A stretch of DNA of 64,000 nt from Himantopus leucocephalus (GCA_003993805.1 RSEF01000019.1:7601140-7665139), one strand, 5' to 3'. Counted from the first letter of the stretch, positions 1-11,830 are shown. Notes: generated by a model from the sequence alone, not told the origin. Numbers and translations are program-made.

Positions 1-10
1 CTTTTTGCAG

Positions 11-95
11 TGAGAATGCTGACCAAGCAGCGGAAGTGTATAATCTGCAGAAAATCACTCTGCTTCGGGAAATCTCCCTCAAAACTGGAGTCCAA
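11..95 (+). CDS. CLUH: CLUH coding exon (first in window)
   Basis: The acceptor is ctttttgcag at 1-10 and the donor is gtaagat at 96. After one base completing a split codon it reads [13 protein letters not shown]..., ending LKTGVQ, in phase 0. Confidence 0.93.
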
Positions 96-3000
96 GTAAG
101 ATCCACGTCTTCCCTCCCTTCCCCATCATGTTCTATACTGAGAAAGATGAAGAGTAAGTGCAGACTGCTTTGCAGGGGACAGCGGTTCAGACAGACAATG
201 TGAGCCCCTAAAGGTCTCTGGTGTTCATGTTGGAATACAGGTTCCAGCCCCGATGAAAGAGATTTTCTAGTCCAGTTCCCTTTTAGGGTAAACTTTGCTG
301 TGCATCTCCTTTGGAGGAGCAGCCAGCCTGAATACCGTTCCTGGAGCTTGCTCTGTCTGACAAACCAAACTCGCACCTTATGTTCATGCACACATATACT
401 CCCCGTCCAGAGAGAAGCAGCTCCTGGCTGAGCAGAGTGGGACTTCGGGTTGTCCTTGCTTGCAGAGCCAGGGGGTTTCCTCCCCCACAGCGCTGCCTTC
501 TCACTCCTCTCTGGGGTGCGGGAGTTTGGCTGGACGGGGTTCCCCCATCAGGGCCTCCAGTACTGGCATGACCGTGTCTTGGCACACCTAATGTCACCGT
601 CTTCCAAAACTCTGTCCTGAAGTAGTGATACTGGGGACTTTTTGACTGTGAATCCACGTGCAGAATTTAAGGCTCGTTTTCCCCTCCTTTCTTGCCAAGT
701 ACGGATGAAAGTGGTGACCGTGACCTCCACTCTTTTCGGTTCCTCTAGATACTGCTCAAAGAGTACAACTTTGACAACAGGCACAAGCCCACCTTCACGG
801 AAGAGGATATTCTCAACATCTTCCCTGTAGTGAAGCATGTAAACCCCAAAGCCTCAGATGCTTTCCACTTCTTCCAGAGCGGGCAAGCAAAGGTTCAGCA
901 AGGTACAGACCCAACACGCCTCTGCCTCCTGAGGCGGCTGCTGGTCAAAGGAAGAGCGGGGTATGTGTGGCATGGCCCGCTGCCCTCCGCCAGTGTACTC
1001 CCACCCACCCCGTGTTGGTAGAGAATCGTGGTCCCCAAGACCATCTGAAACACCTGCTGTAACGTTACCAACAATGAACAAGGGTGGGTGCAGGGCACTG
1101 GTTGCCTTCTCCGAGGTTTTAGTCCTTGCACAAAGCAGTGAGCTATGGCTGCATATCCCACTGCTGTTCTCACTTCACAAGGCAGCGCACTTCTCCGGTA
1201 CTATTTAGGGCTTATTTAACATACATGTGTACACGAATATAACTTTTTTCAGGTTTCTTGAAGGAGGGCTGTGAGCTCATCAATGAAGCCTTAAACTTGT
1301 TCAACAATGTGTATGGTGCTATGCATGTAGAAATCTGTGCCTGCCTGAGGCTGCTAGCTCGTCTCAACTATATCATGGGAGATTATTCAGAGGTGAGAAG
1401 GGCTCGGATAGGGTCTGTTCAGTCCTCTCATTCCTTCCCCGTGCTTGCTTGCTCAAGTGCATGGCACTGTGTGACTTGCTGTTGGGTCTTCTGTTCTGTT
1501 TAGGCCTTAAGTAATCAGCAGAAAGCGGTGCTAATGAGCGAGAGGGTCCTGGGTATTGAACATCCCAACACGATTCAAGAATACGTAAGTACAGGGTGCT
1601 GGGGGAGAAGCAGCACCTCCTGTGTCCGCCTGGAGTTTGTGAGCCCTAATTCGTGTCTGCAGCCAGAAGACAGTTGCAGTTCTTCATTCTGCAGTGTTCT
1701 TCCCAGAATCCTCCACTTCCATCATCAGTTTTGTATCTTACCATTTTGTAAACCCAATACCTAAGTATGTGTGGTCAGTATTTGTCCTACTTAGTTTAGA
1801 ATTTTGGGGGTTTGTCTGCTGAATGTTTATTTATAATAACTAATTCTGCTGCTTTTTGCCCTGGGCTTAGGTAAAAAACAAAGAAAGAGTAAGAATACCC
1901 CCCCCCCCCCCCCNCCCCCCGCAAAGCGCAATCAGAGTATCATATACATACAGGTCAATTTTGAAATATTCCTTGAGGTGTGTAAGAGAAACTAAAATGA
2001 ACACTTCAACAACTTCCTCAGTACTGTGTCTTACGTGATACCTCAGGGGAGCTGTAAACCAACCAGCAGACTGGGACTTATCTGAGTGGTTAATCCTTTT
2101 AACCATAAAGGATGACCTTTTATTTGTGTGCAGCTGAGGAAAGGAGTAGAAAGGAGAGATTAGTTTGCTTTGCAGAGTGGTAAGTAAAAACCATTAATGC
2201 TGGATTACGTCTTTTGTTACAGATGCACCTTGCTCTTTACTGCTTTGCGAACAGCCAGCTCTCTACAGCGTTGAACTTACTGTACCGTGCACGCTACCTC
2301 ATGCTGTTGGTATTTGGGGAGGATCACCCAGAAATGGCACTCTTAGATGTAAGTAATCTTTTAGAGTCGTCAAGTTTCTAATCTCTAAGAAACCTCTTGG
2401 CCTTCACAGTGCCCACAGTGCTGGCTGTTTATTTTAAACATTTAGGCAGTGCCTTTTCCTCCCTGCACTACTAGCAGTTAGTTCTATTAGAAGGAGGGGG
2501 GAAAAGGAGTTTGACTTTAGCTGGGAGGGTCAGCCTTCTGTGGCTGGAGCTCTGCACTGGGACGCTGGAGATGCGGGTTCAAGAGCCTGTAATCCTTGGG
2601 CAAATTCCTTAATTTAGCCTATTCTTGTTGCCCTTGCATAAAATGGAGAGAGTTCCTTATCTCTCTTTTGTCTGGCTTGTTTGGACTGAGCTCCCAAGGG
2701 GGAGAATGCTCTCCTGGCATGTGTTACGTGCTGTAGAGAGATCCGCTGGGGACTTGTGGCTGCTACAGCCTGTTCAACAGTGAAGTACCTGTGCAGTCTT
2801 GGCATTTACAAAGCAGTAAACGCATAGTTTGAATTGCCTTTCTGAATGTCTGCTTGACTTCTTTCTGCAGAACAACATCGGCTTGGTGCTCCACGGGGTG
2901 ATGGAGTATGACCTATCCCTCCGGTTCCTGGAGAACGCGCTGGCCATCAGCTCCAAGTATCACGGCTCCAAGTCTTTGAAAGTTGCACTAAGGTGAGGCA

Positions 3001-6000
3001 AGGTGGAGCGCTGGGCTGGGTCACCGTACTGTTAAAGAGAGCGAGTACATTCACCGTGCGCTCACAAGGGAGGGATCTGGTCCAGCTGTGTCCAGCTGTA
3101 TCCTGTTAAATTAGAGATTCAGTCTCGTCCCAGCTGTCAGACTCCTCGGGACTGCGGGGCGGCCTGAGTCAAGGTCACGGTGCAGCATCCAAGTTTGATC
3201 TCAAAAGACAGAGATCCCTTGTTCTTAAAGTTAACTTGTGGGATCTGGCGTAATGCTGGTGGCCCCAAAAATCTGTCAAGATGACCCTGGTCTTTGTGGA
3301 CTCTCAGTAGCAAAACGCATGTGGCAAGTGAAGGTTGGAGAGTGAGGCTGAAGTAGTTATACTGGGACACTGGGATGATACGTAAACACTTGTGTTTAAT
3401 TGTTTCAGCCCTCAGGGAGCTATCTTTGAGAAGCGTGTAATTTGCTTTTGTCCTTTACCATAAAGCCTCGTATTTGAATAAAATACTGAGCGGCTTCCTT
3501 GTGTTTCCAAGGGAGCTATGAGTGGTCGGCACCTTTAGGATCTGCTCTGGATACCCACTGCTCCTCACTGCTGCATGCATCGTCCTTGAGTGCAAAACTG
3601 GCTCGCTATCAACCAAGCAGTGGCCCACTCCTAATTACTACTACCACATTGCAACCCATCTGTTCTTCATCAGGGTGAAAATAAATCTTATTAAGCGCCC
3701 ACAAGAGTCTGTTTTGTTTTCCAGCAGTTGATGGATATGCCTTCTGCAGAAAGCATCTTGCCTTCCTGTAGTAGCGCTGGGATGCTTGATGAGATTCATC
3801 ACCTCCCACAGAGTAATACTGCCAAAACCAGAAATCTTTTTCATTCCAGAAACACCAAGGGAGCAAAGTCCAGGCCAAGTCAGCTCTCCCAACTGGAGAG
3901 AGCCCAGGTGACCTGGGCCCCAGCTCCGCCACGGTTTTGCTGGTTGTTTCTGTGCCAGAAGATTTTATTTTTTTTATTTTTATTTTTGGCTGTGAATAAT
4001 CAAGTAATTCACACCTTTTGCTTTCTAAGAAACAAAAAGACCCTTTTGAAGGGTAAGGGCTTACGGCTGCTTCCTTCTTCTCCAGTTAACAAATCTAGCC
4101 CCGAGATGTTCCTGTGGATGTGCTGCCTCCATTCAGTTCACCACTGTGGCCTTCAGCTTTCCTGGGTACAGGAGGAAAAATCCCCAATTTTTTTACTTCT
4201 GTAGGTCACTTCTCAGCATTTCAACAAAAATCCAGCCCAAATCAGTGTAGTATATTCATCCCCAAACGGGGTGGGGAGAAGTAACTACCAGGGTGCTGTA
4301 TTTGGAGTCCAGTGTCTGCCTCTTTTGACACTGTTTTAAGACTTCTAGCCTAAACATGGTTAAGTTGAAGTCGCGCTCACTGTAGTGCAGGAATGTTTCT
4401 TCTTCATTAAAGTACCTCTAAACCCTTTCTGTCCCTCAGCCACCACTTGGTAGCCCGAGTGTACGAGAGCAAAGCAGAATTCCGGTCAGCGCTGCAGCAT
4501 GAGAAGGAAGGTTACACCATCTACAAAAACCAGGTAACGAGCGTGCGTGCTGCCAACTTGTGTCATATCACGCTCCTGCCAGAAACGAGCAGTACCACTG
4601 CAAAACAGTGCCGCACCTTGGACCTCGGGGGGGCCTCTCTTACAAACGGCTCTGAGCAGGCACCAGGGAATCCTCGTTCTTGGGACGGGGTGGAATTGCT
4701 GCCCTGTACAGTAATTGACTGGATTTTACACCAAAAGTCTTTGAGTAGCCTTCCTGCAAGTTTGTTCTTGCTGTACCCTGTCGCTGGGCAGAAACTTCGG
4801 TTGGTGGCATGGCCACCGTTCTGGCTGGGCACTGAAAGAGCTGGGGCTGTTCTTTCCACTTTTTACACCACCTGTCTTTTAAATACCAGATCCAAACTAG
4901 TTTGGTAGTTGAGCTGTTTCGTGGGCAATACCTTCTCCCGCGCACAGCCCTTGGTGATGCACAGTGAAACTTCTGCATCAGCCCGGGCTCTGTCGGAACA
5001 CGTCTGCAGTTGTACACGGTGATTCAGCGCCATCCCACTGGCTGAAAGCACAGCCTGGCAGAGGGAATGCCGCTCACCCTGTGAACGTGCTCCTACTTGA
5101 TGGAAATGTGTAATGTTGATAAAAGGCTCCTAGAGGAATTTTTTTTGTTTGTTTTTTGAATGCCAAGGCAGGTGAAATCCAGGTCTGATGAGTTTCTGTA
5201 AAGATGTTGAGCTAGCAGAGACTAGGAGTGCACCCTGGTTTGAGTCCTGTTCTGATTTGTAATGTTGTACCTTTTTTTTTCTTCCCCTTTTCTGATTAGC
5301 TTGGAGAACACCATGAAAAGACCAAAGAGAGCTCTGAGTACTTGAAATACCTGACTCAGCAAGCAGTCGCTCTTCAACGCACAATGAATGAGATTTACAA
5401 GAATGGCTCCAATGCGAACATCATGCCACTCAAGGTAACCTTATGCAGTGAGAGCAATGGAGAGTACTTGCCATGAAGGCAGAGGGTTGTGTTTAGCTGC
5501 TCCGGAAGGACTCTGAGCGACGCGTGTGGACGTTGCCTATGCAGGAGGTGGTAACGGCTGTGCCAGTTGCGGACCCTTCACGGGCAGGAGGTCCCTGCAG
5601 AGGCTCAGACACAACACAGTATAACCAACACGGTCTGAGCATTTGTCCCCTCTGCTTCTGAACAGACCGGTTCTGGGCTCTGGCTCTTTCTCCTGAGCTC
5701 GGGCAGTTGAGCGCAGCCGAGTGCGTTGCAGGGCAGCCAGGGGAATGGGTCGGGACGCGCTGGGCAGCTCGCAGTGTGGGAGCCCGGGACACCTACGCAC
5801 AAACCTGCCCCTCTGCTGACTCACTGGCTGTAGGCAGGTTGCTCAATCCAAAAGTACTTCAGTTTCCTCATCCTAAAAAATGCTGTCATCTTTCACCGGG
5901 TTCTTTGTTCTCCTTCCAAGGATTTTGTGGCGTGGGGAGCCGGGCAGCAGAGCGGGGTGTGGGGGGGCCGCCTTGCCTTGCCCTCCGTGCAGCAGGGGCA

Positions 6001-8210
6001 GGTTGGCCCCTCGGGCCAAACCCCGCTGCTCTTATCTGGCGCTGCACCCGGCAGATCACCCCAGCCCGCCTGTGCCGTATCTCGGGGAGCGCGATGGGTG
6101 CTCACCCTGCCGTGCCGTGCACCGGTGGCTGCCAGCGGGTTGGGAAAGAGGCTGCCAGCCACAGAGACTCCCTCCCCGCAGAAAGGGCCGAGCGGGAGGG
6201 TGCTCTGTGGAAGTGGGTGGGTTTTCTTCCCACTGTGAAAAACTGGGTACAGAGCTGAGGAGTTTATGGCAGAGTAACTTGAGCATAAGGACCTTAAACT
6301 GAGTAAATGGTCAAGTCCAGGAAATAGTCTCCAGCTAAGAGGCTCAAACCATAAAATGGTAATAAAGATTTTACCCTTGTTACAACACTTGAAGGAGGGG
6401 AAAAAAAAAACCACAAAACCCAACACATTTTGAACTGACATATACACTGCATTTAACTGAAGTCCTGCAGAGTTCAGAGGGGAGGTGGCCCACAGTGACT
6501 GCCCAGGGACCTCTACATGCCGCTTTTCAACTTACGGGTATAAAGACATAGAAAATATAAATTATGCCACCTTACAGCTATTAGTGTGCCATATGAGACC
6601 TAGGTCTTTCTAAGCTGTTGGTAAATGGTGTCTGGACTTGCTTAGGAGCTCCGAGTTCTTCTGTCTGGGTTTTGACTTTTAAAACTCTTTTTTTTTCTCT
6701 TACGCTGTAGTTCACCGCTCCCAGTATGGCCAGTGTCCTGGAGCAGCTCAACATTATCAATGGAATTCTCTTCATTCCACTAAGGTACAGTGACACCTCT
6801 GTGTATTGTACCATTAGAAATCAAGTAGTCTTTTTTTTGTATTATCTTTGTTCCTGAGATAGCATAAACCCAACGCTCCCCATTGCATTGAGTGACTGAC
6901 CCGAAAGGTGGAGCTCCCAGTGACTGTAGGTACCTCTTCTCTTCAGGCACCACTAGGCAGATAATGGCAGAAATTGTCACTTCTGCATAAAAACTGCTTT
7001 TGGAGGTGGTGGGTCCCCTGAAGGCACTCCTGAACACTTGCAAAGGGATGCTCTACGGGATCTCTGAGCAATCCTTAGTGGCACTAAAAAATCTCTTTGT
7101 TGGAGGAACATTGCACAAAATGTCAGGTGTCTCTTTCAAAACTGTAACCTTGAGCTTGTAGCCGCAATCTGATCTCAAAAACCCCAGACTGCTCTGGGAA
7201 GCCAAAGGAAATCAGACAAGCTTCCTGGAGAGCTGATGCATCAGTGGGCACGACCACTATTGTGTGACTTGCCCCACGGGTCGCTCGGCAAGTGGCCGGG
7301 AGGTGGCATCTCCCCTCATCGCCTGTTCCCAGCCCAGCACACCGGCGGCAAAGGGACTCTCTCGTTAGTCGAGTGGGAGGTAGCTGAAGCGCAGTCAGTG
7401 GTCTCAGCCCAGCACCGCTCACTTCATTTCTTCTGGGTAGTGAGGAACAGCACTTCCACAAACAAGGCTGCTTCGCTGGGTTGTTGCTTTAAGCACATCT
7501 TGGAGTTATTCCCTCCCCAGCTCCACAGGATCTGTTTACAAAGTACATTAGCTGTGATCGTAATACTAGCCCTGATTATCATCATCATCTTTAAGACTAC
7601 TATAAACAGCAGCACTCTCAAATATTTTTTTTTCATTTATTATAAATTGTCTCTTAGACTTTTAGTTGAACATTTGATTGGGGGTGGTGGTGGAAAAAGA
7701 TGACCTGAGCTGAGACCATATTCTTCTAAGGCTACAAATAATCACTGGTGGTAAAAATTCACCAGAAGCAGCTGGAGGCTGCCTGGACATAGACAAGATT
7801 AACCTCACTGCCTCAGCCCTGAGTGGCCACTGATGGCCACGTCCTGGTGCCTCTTGGTTCAAAACTAACTGGCAAACGAACGCCTGGCCTTGCTCGGGTA
7901 CAGCTGAGACCTGGGACCCGGCGGGAGGAGGGCGAGTGCTCAGAGCAGTTCCTGTTCTGTTGAACACTACCTTGTGCCTGTGCTTCACGCCGTTCCTGAA
8001 GTTAGGCTAATGTTTGCTACCCTTCCTGGTTTCCCCTTCAGCCAAAAAGACTTGGAGAACCTTAAAGCAGAGGTGCAGCGGCGCCAACAGCTCCAAGAAA
8101 GCATAAAAAGTGGCGAACAGCTGGAACCAGAGGACAAAGCTGTGGAGGAGAAAGAGGCTGAGCCGAGCATGCCTTCTGCTGAGATCCCCTTAACACAGAG
8201 CTCTGCTTAA
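11..8210 (+). CDS. CLUH: CLUH, C-terminal part (partial gene, ten coding exons)
   Basis: Clustered mitochondria protein homolog, a large cytosolic protein that binds nuclear mRNAs for mitochondrial proteins and is needed for normal mitochondrial distribution and metabolism (family knowledge). Joining 11-95, 749-902, 1253-1392, 1504-1584, 2223-2348, 2871-2992, 4440-4533, 5300-5434, 6711-6784 and 8042-8210 gives one uninterrupted frame of 392 codons plus a split first codon. Every intron is GT-AG and every phase fits. The protein is very close to vertebrate CLUH as I recall it. It carries the helical TPR block (roughly local residues 60-220, rich in AL/LNL/YE patterns), a conserved stretch ending in [12 protein letters not shown], and an acidic tail ending TQSSA. 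The N-terminal CLU domains lie left of the window. The gene runs tail to tail with PAFAH1B1, as in mammals. No frameshift or in-frame stop was seen. Confidence 0.97.
749..902 (+). CDS. CLUH: CLUH coding exon, start of TPR region
   Basis: The acceptor is ttcctctag and the donor gtacag. It encodes [14 protein letters not shown] through the strongly conserved [18 protein letters not shown], and ends one base into a Gly codon. Confidence 0.95.
1253..1392 (+). CDS. CLUH: CLUH coding exon, TPR repeats
   Basis: The acceptor is acttttttcag and the donor gtgaga. It completes the Gly codon, then reads [16 protein letters not shown] and ends MGDYSE in phase 0. The helical pairs are typical of TPR units. 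Confidence 0.96.
1504..1584 (+). CDS. CLUH: CLUH coding exon, TPR repeats
   Basis: The acceptor is ctgttctgtttag and the donor gtaagt. It encodes 27 codons, [17 protein letters not shown] through NTIQEY. An 81 bp exon in phase 0 on both sides could be skipped without breaking the frame. Confidence 0.95.
1898..1920. repeat. poly-C tract with one N
   Basis: Sixteen C, one N at 1914, then six C, within a CLUH intron. The true run length is unresolved in the assembly. Confidence 0.9.
2223..2348 (+). CDS. CLUH: CLUH coding exon, TPR repeats
   Basis: The acceptor is ttgttacag and the donor gtaagt. It encodes 42 codons, [20 protein letters not shown] through PEMALLD, in phase 0 on both sides. Confidence 0.96.
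2530..2665 (+). repeat. MIR-like SINE fragment
   Basis: The order of blocks resembles an old MIR element: a gggttcaa-type core, then ccttgggcaaattccttaat, then cataaaatgg. It is diverged and was judged by eye. Confidence 0.5.
2871..2992 (+). CDS. CLUH: CLUH coding exon, TPR repeats
   Basis: The acceptor is cttctttctgcag and the donor gtgagg. It encodes [19 protein letters not shown] through KSLKVAL and ends two bases into a Ser codon. Confidence 0.96.
2993..4439 (+). other. CLUH intron
   Basis: Unique-looking intronic DNA with a T-rich stretch near 3965-3990. Open frames on both strands (for example 3728-4204) have no recognisable protein content. No repeat family was identified. Confidence 0.7.
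4440..4533 (+). CDS. CLUH: CLUH coding exon, TPR repeats
   Basis: The acceptor is ctgtccctcag and the donor gtaacg. It completes the Ser codon, then reads [19 protein letters not shown] and ends YTIYKNQ. The frame stays open far into the following intron; see findings. Confidence 0.95.
5300..5434 (+). CDS. CLUH: CLUH coding exon
   Basis: The acceptor is cttttctgattag and the donor gtaacc. It encodes 45 codons, [18 protein letters not shown] through [10 protein letters not shown], in phase 0. Confidence 0.95.
5800..5890 (+). repeat. MIR-like SINE tail
   Basis: It contains gactcactggctgta, ggcaggttgctcaa and cagtttcctcatcctaaaaa, matching the MIR pattern of a gtgtgacc..gggcaagt..cagtttcctcatctgtaaaa tail. 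Confidence 0.5.
6711..6784 (+). CDS. CLUH: CLUH coding exon
   Basis: The acceptor is tcttacgctgtag after a long T-rich tract and the donor is gtacag. It encodes [20 protein letters not shown] and ends FIPL plus two bases of a Ser codon. Confidence 0.95.
8042..8210 (+). CDS. CLUH: CLUH last coding exon with stop codon
   Basis: The acceptor is ggtttccccttcag. It completes a Ser codon and encodes [18 protein letters not shown], then a Glu/Lys-rich low-complexity tail ending PLTQSSA. The stop is TAA at 8208-8210. Confidence 0.95.
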
Positions 8211-8224
8211 TGTGTACCTCGCTT

Positions 8225-8245
8225 AAAAAAAAAAAAAAAAAAAAA
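8225..8245 (+). repeat. A21 homopolymer next to the CLUH stop
   Basis: An uninterrupted A run starting 14 bases after the TAA. It is genomic, because unique 3' UTR sequence continues after it. Confidence 0.9.
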
Positions 8246-8483
8246 GTTTAAACCACCCTTTTCTGAATCTGACCCAGGGTCTCGGACTCCCCTGGAGCAG
8301 CTCCTCCTTTTTTGACAATGTTATTGCACTGGTACAATTAATACACAATGCAAAGAACTAATCTGAGAAATGTAATCTGTCTGCCTGAGCTTGTGTCTGC
8401 CACGCGAAGGGGAAGGTGGCCACGATGCAGCAGCATACGAAAGACCCATCCTAGGTGAGCGCAGCCAGAGGCTGTCACGCCTG

Positions 8484-8513
8484 CGTGTGTGTGTACGTGT
8501 TGTGTGTGTGCGC
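8484..8513. repeat. imperfect GT microsatellite
   Basis: Alternating GT with single interruptions (cgtgtgtgtgtacgtgttgt...) inside the CLUH 3' UTR. Confidence 0.85.
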
Positions 8514-8930
8514 ATATCATCAGTTATTTCTACTTTGTACATATGAATTCCAAATGAACTGTCTTGAGGTATGTAACATTTCTCAGGTCATTTTTATGTT
8601 GACTAAGGACACTGCTTTGCTAAAACAGTACAAAACCAGCCCCATCTACTGCTCAGCGTTCTCGTAAAACGTGGATTCCAAGCCAAAAGATTTATTCCCC
8701 CCAGTCACTATCCCAGTTTGTGCTAAGGAAAACCAAGCAGCCATATTTGTATCGCTCAGATGACTGACGCCTGTAACGTCTGTGTACGCGGGGGAATGTA
8801 CAGCATTTTCTACATCAGGATATAGCCATTGGATTCCTTTAACCATTTTTTCTACTTTTGGTTGGCAGTTTGGCAATTCAGTGGGGTTTTGTAACATACA
8901 CATTCTAATTTTCAAGGTAAAGATATAGCT

Positions 8931-8960
8931 AGAGAGAGAGATATATACATATATATATAA
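8931..8960. repeat. compound AG / AT microsatellite
   Basis: An (AG)5 run passes into an (AT)n-type run and then an A run, inside the CLUH 3' UTR. Confidence 0.85.
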
Positions 8961-9049
8961 AAAAATGATACTCACAGTTCCACCTCTCTGCTCTGCTTGC
9001 AGCTGAGTAACTTAGGGTACTGTATCCAAAGAGTGAGGGCTTGATGTCT

Positions 9050-9055
9050 AATAAA
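9050..9055 (+). terminator. CLUH: candidate CLUH poly(A) signal AATAAA (proximal)
   Basis: A canonical hexamer 840 bases after the stop codon. The downstream GU-rich element is weak. Confidence 0.4.
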
Positions 9056-9314
9056 GCGCACAAACTTCCATTACAATGGAAACCCCAGTGCCTAGGAGAG
9101 ACTGGCAATGGCATCAAACAAGGTCTGAATGAAAGTGATTTAGCAGGAAATTGTGGCCCTATTAAAGGGGTGTGGGGGGAAGAGGGTAGGAAAAGTTGCA
9201 ATAGCAACTCTAAGACAGAGCTGATGGACTTCAACCTGAGGGGCGATTTCCCAGATTGCAGTCGGGTATCTGTTTCCCACAACCTGAAATTACTGGGCTT
9301 TGGGAGGGAGTTTA

Positions 9315-9320
9315 AATAAA
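9315..9320 (+). terminator. CLUH: candidate CLUH poly(A) signal AATAAA (middle)
   Basis: A canonical hexamer 1.1 kb after the stop, followed about 45-65 bases later by T-rich sequence (cttcttccctaactttggtt). Confidence 0.5.
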
Positions 9321-9947
9321 AACTAAAAATTCCCACAGCACTGAAACCTATGGCTCATGCCTTCTTCCCTAACTTTGGTTTTGCACGCTGGTTTAAGGCT
9401 GGTGCCAGGGGAGCTTCCATTGCTGGCAATGGACTTTACAGAAGTGGCAGATGCCACTAAACAAATCCATATGTCCCCTCCCCATCACACACACAGCCCG
9501 TGGTGGTTGTCGGTGACGAGCGCGTGCTCCCCTGGCCGCGCTGGTCACTGCGCAGGTAAGATGTGGCCACTGCTGGTCCCAGTTTGCCGACGGAGTTGAA
9601 TGTGCTTTTCTGCGCACAGCGGGAGCTGCAGAAGGAGGTGGGATTGCCGCCCCCGCCGCCCTGTGCCACCAGAGTCCAGGCTCCCCCGCGCGTGGTGTCT
9701 GTCGTGGGTAGTTCCCTGTGCTAATTTGCGTTGCTTCTTTTACTGACCTTCTGGAGAACACGTGCTGTCACTGTGCTCTGTACCCTTGGTTTCCTGTATG
9801 ACCTTACAGGTATTTGTAACTCTCGGTGGGGGATAAGGGAAGGGGGGAGCAGCCTCTGAGTTGTGAGAGGCAACAAAGCAGGAGGAGTCTTTACTGCAAA
9901 AGAACTTGCTCCTATTAGAAAAATTCTGAATTTCCTGGAAAGCAATC

Positions 9948-9953
9948 AATAAA
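9948..9953 (+). terminator. CLUH: candidate CLUH poly(A) signal AATAAA (distal)
   Basis: A canonical hexamer followed by a T-rich stretch (gatttttcttttactagtgt). If used, the CLUH 3' UTR would be about 1.76 kb. Confidence 0.4.
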
Positions 9954-11792
9954 TGACTACAGTGCATCTTTCCTACAAGATTTTTCTTTTACTAGTGTCT
10001 TTCAGTCCATTAAAAAAAAAAAAACCCAAACTATTTTAGGTACCTTTATGTATTGGTCGTCCTACAGCTTGGTGCAGGGGGTTGGATACTGTCACTGGAG
10101 CCACCACTTCTGTTCCTGTGAGCAGGAGTCAGTAGGTGAGAACAGGGACAACCCGTAACTGTCCCAACACTGCGCTGTGGGGTTCAGCGCCTGTTGAGCA
10201 CTCCTCTGCCTGCAAGGATGGGCTCTCTGCGGCCAGTACGTGCTTTTCCCCTGGGTTGCTTGAGCGATGCTCGGGGTGGTGTGTGCTGGGGTGGGAGCAG
10301 TGCTGTGGCCTCCTGGACCGTACTGGAAGGGGCTGTGCTCACTGGAACAGCTCAGTAAGCTGCACAGTTCACAGGCTTTGTGCAGGTTATTGCTGCCTCT
10401 GCTCTGGGCACCCTGTTCCTCTGACAAAGTGCCCCTCTAGGGGGGAATTGACTCCAAAAGATCAATAACACCAGTGCCAGAATCGCACCCACAGCACCCC
10501 AAAACCCCGCTGAAACAGCCGCTGCCCTCCCCTGGCACCAGCTGCGTCAGAGGAGCCAATTCCCCATCCTGCTCGCGGGGCGAAGGGCACGCGTGCTCCG
10601 CAGCTTTTCATAAAGATGTGAAATGAAGCTGCAGGATGCAAATCCCGGCTAATGAGGCTACACAGCTAAGCCATCTTTAGTTGTTAAATAGCTGCATTTA
10701 ACAACCTAAGTTCTGTAACTCCCTCTTCTGGGGTTTAGGTGTGCTCAGGTACACCAGAAGTGACTCCAGTGCTGAGGGTGTGCCAGGCCAAGAGGAGGGT
10801 GGATGTTCGGGAACTGACGGCAGCTCTCCCCGGAACAGCCCTGCAGGAGCCCAGCTCTGCTCCTGCTTCATAGTCCCACCGTCGCACCAGGTGGCAGCTA
10901 TTCACCTCCAGCTCAGAGAGGACTGGACAGCCCATGTGCGAGTGTCCCCCTGCAGCCCTCACCCTCGGCCGGTCCCGCGGTGGGCAGGTGACACTACGCC
11001 ACTGCTCGAGAACAGCAACTGCAGCAAAATGAACTTATTTCAGGAGAAAGATGAAAACCACCAGTGATCCTGAAGGAGGCACATAGAAATACACTATTTT
11101 TATCTTCCTTGCTGTCTTTCCAGACAGAGGGATTTCCAACACTTAATATCATCAGACATATCACACACCATAACAGCTACAACTTTCTTCCAAGGAAAAG
11201 TCACCTGTTAAACCCTCCCTGCCTGGAGTGGTTCCTGTGTTCAGTGAGGCGCCTGCTCACCTGCAGGCATTATCTTCCCAACATTGACCAAAAGTCCTAC
11301 ACATGTAATTTCTTTTCATAGTCAACCCTGTCTGCTGAAAAGCATTTTAACACCCATCAGTGCTCTATCAAAACTGGAAGCAACTGGTGGGCACTCGTCT
11401 CTCAAAGCTGCTCTCTGTAAGGCACTCGCTGCATAACCAACAGGTCGCCAAGTTGAAGGGGAAAATGAAATTCTTCAACAACCCAAATTGCTCTTAGCAA
11501 GTTACATTTTGCTGTCCCGTATCGCTCCCTCTTGCTGAGGTCCCTTTGTCTGCAAACATATAGGAGCGTTTCCTTTCCAACCCGCACCCCGACACCGGCT
11601 CTGGACCAACTGCTCGGGCCACCCCTCCACCTCAGCCGGGCCAGGACGTCTGACCCACACGTTTGCATTGCACAGCCTCACATTCCCTTGGTTTTCCCAG
11701 ATGAAAGTCAGTGTCCCCCAAAGCCCCACCCAGGGGCACCCTGCAGATGCTGACGCAGAACATCGCCCGTAGGAGCTTTGGTTTCGTTCTCT

Positions 11793-11830
11793 CCCCCCCC
11801 CCCCCNNNNNNNNNNNNCCCCCCCCCCCCC
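11793..11830. repeat. poly-C tract containing an assembly gap (12 N)
   Basis: There are 13 C, N at 11806-11817, then 13 C. Reads evidently failed at a long C run. Confidence 0.9.

Larger units (their letters stand above)
96..2870 (+). other. CLUH introns between the first six exons in the window
   Basis: The introns are 96-748, 903-1252, 1393-1503, 1585-2222 and 2349-2870. They contain a C homopolymer broken by one N (1898-1920) and a MIR-like fragment (about 2530-2665). No other gene or RNA gene was recognised. Confidence 0.8.
4534..8041 (+). other. CLUH late introns
   Basis: The introns are 4534-5299, 5435-6710 and 6785-8041. The middle one is GC-rich at 5700-6250, which explains its long chance open frames, and holds a MIR-like tail near 5800-5890. 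Nothing else was recognised. Confidence 0.7.
8211..9340 (+). other. CLUH: CLUH 3' UTR (end uncertain)
   Basis: Non-coding sequence directly after the CLUH stop. It starts with 14 bases and then a 21-base A run (8225-8245). It contains a GT-rich microsatellite and an AG/AT microsatellite. Candidate cleavage signals AATAAA lie at 9050-9055, 9315-9320 and 9948-9953. The 9315 signal is followed by T-rich sequence and is my preferred main end. Which signals are used cannot be told from sequence alone. Confidence 0.55.

Noticed and set aside
5707..6447. Long open frames on both strands inside a CLUH intron
   Set aside because: They coincide with a GC-rich patch, overlap each other in several frames, and show no domain or good splice signals.
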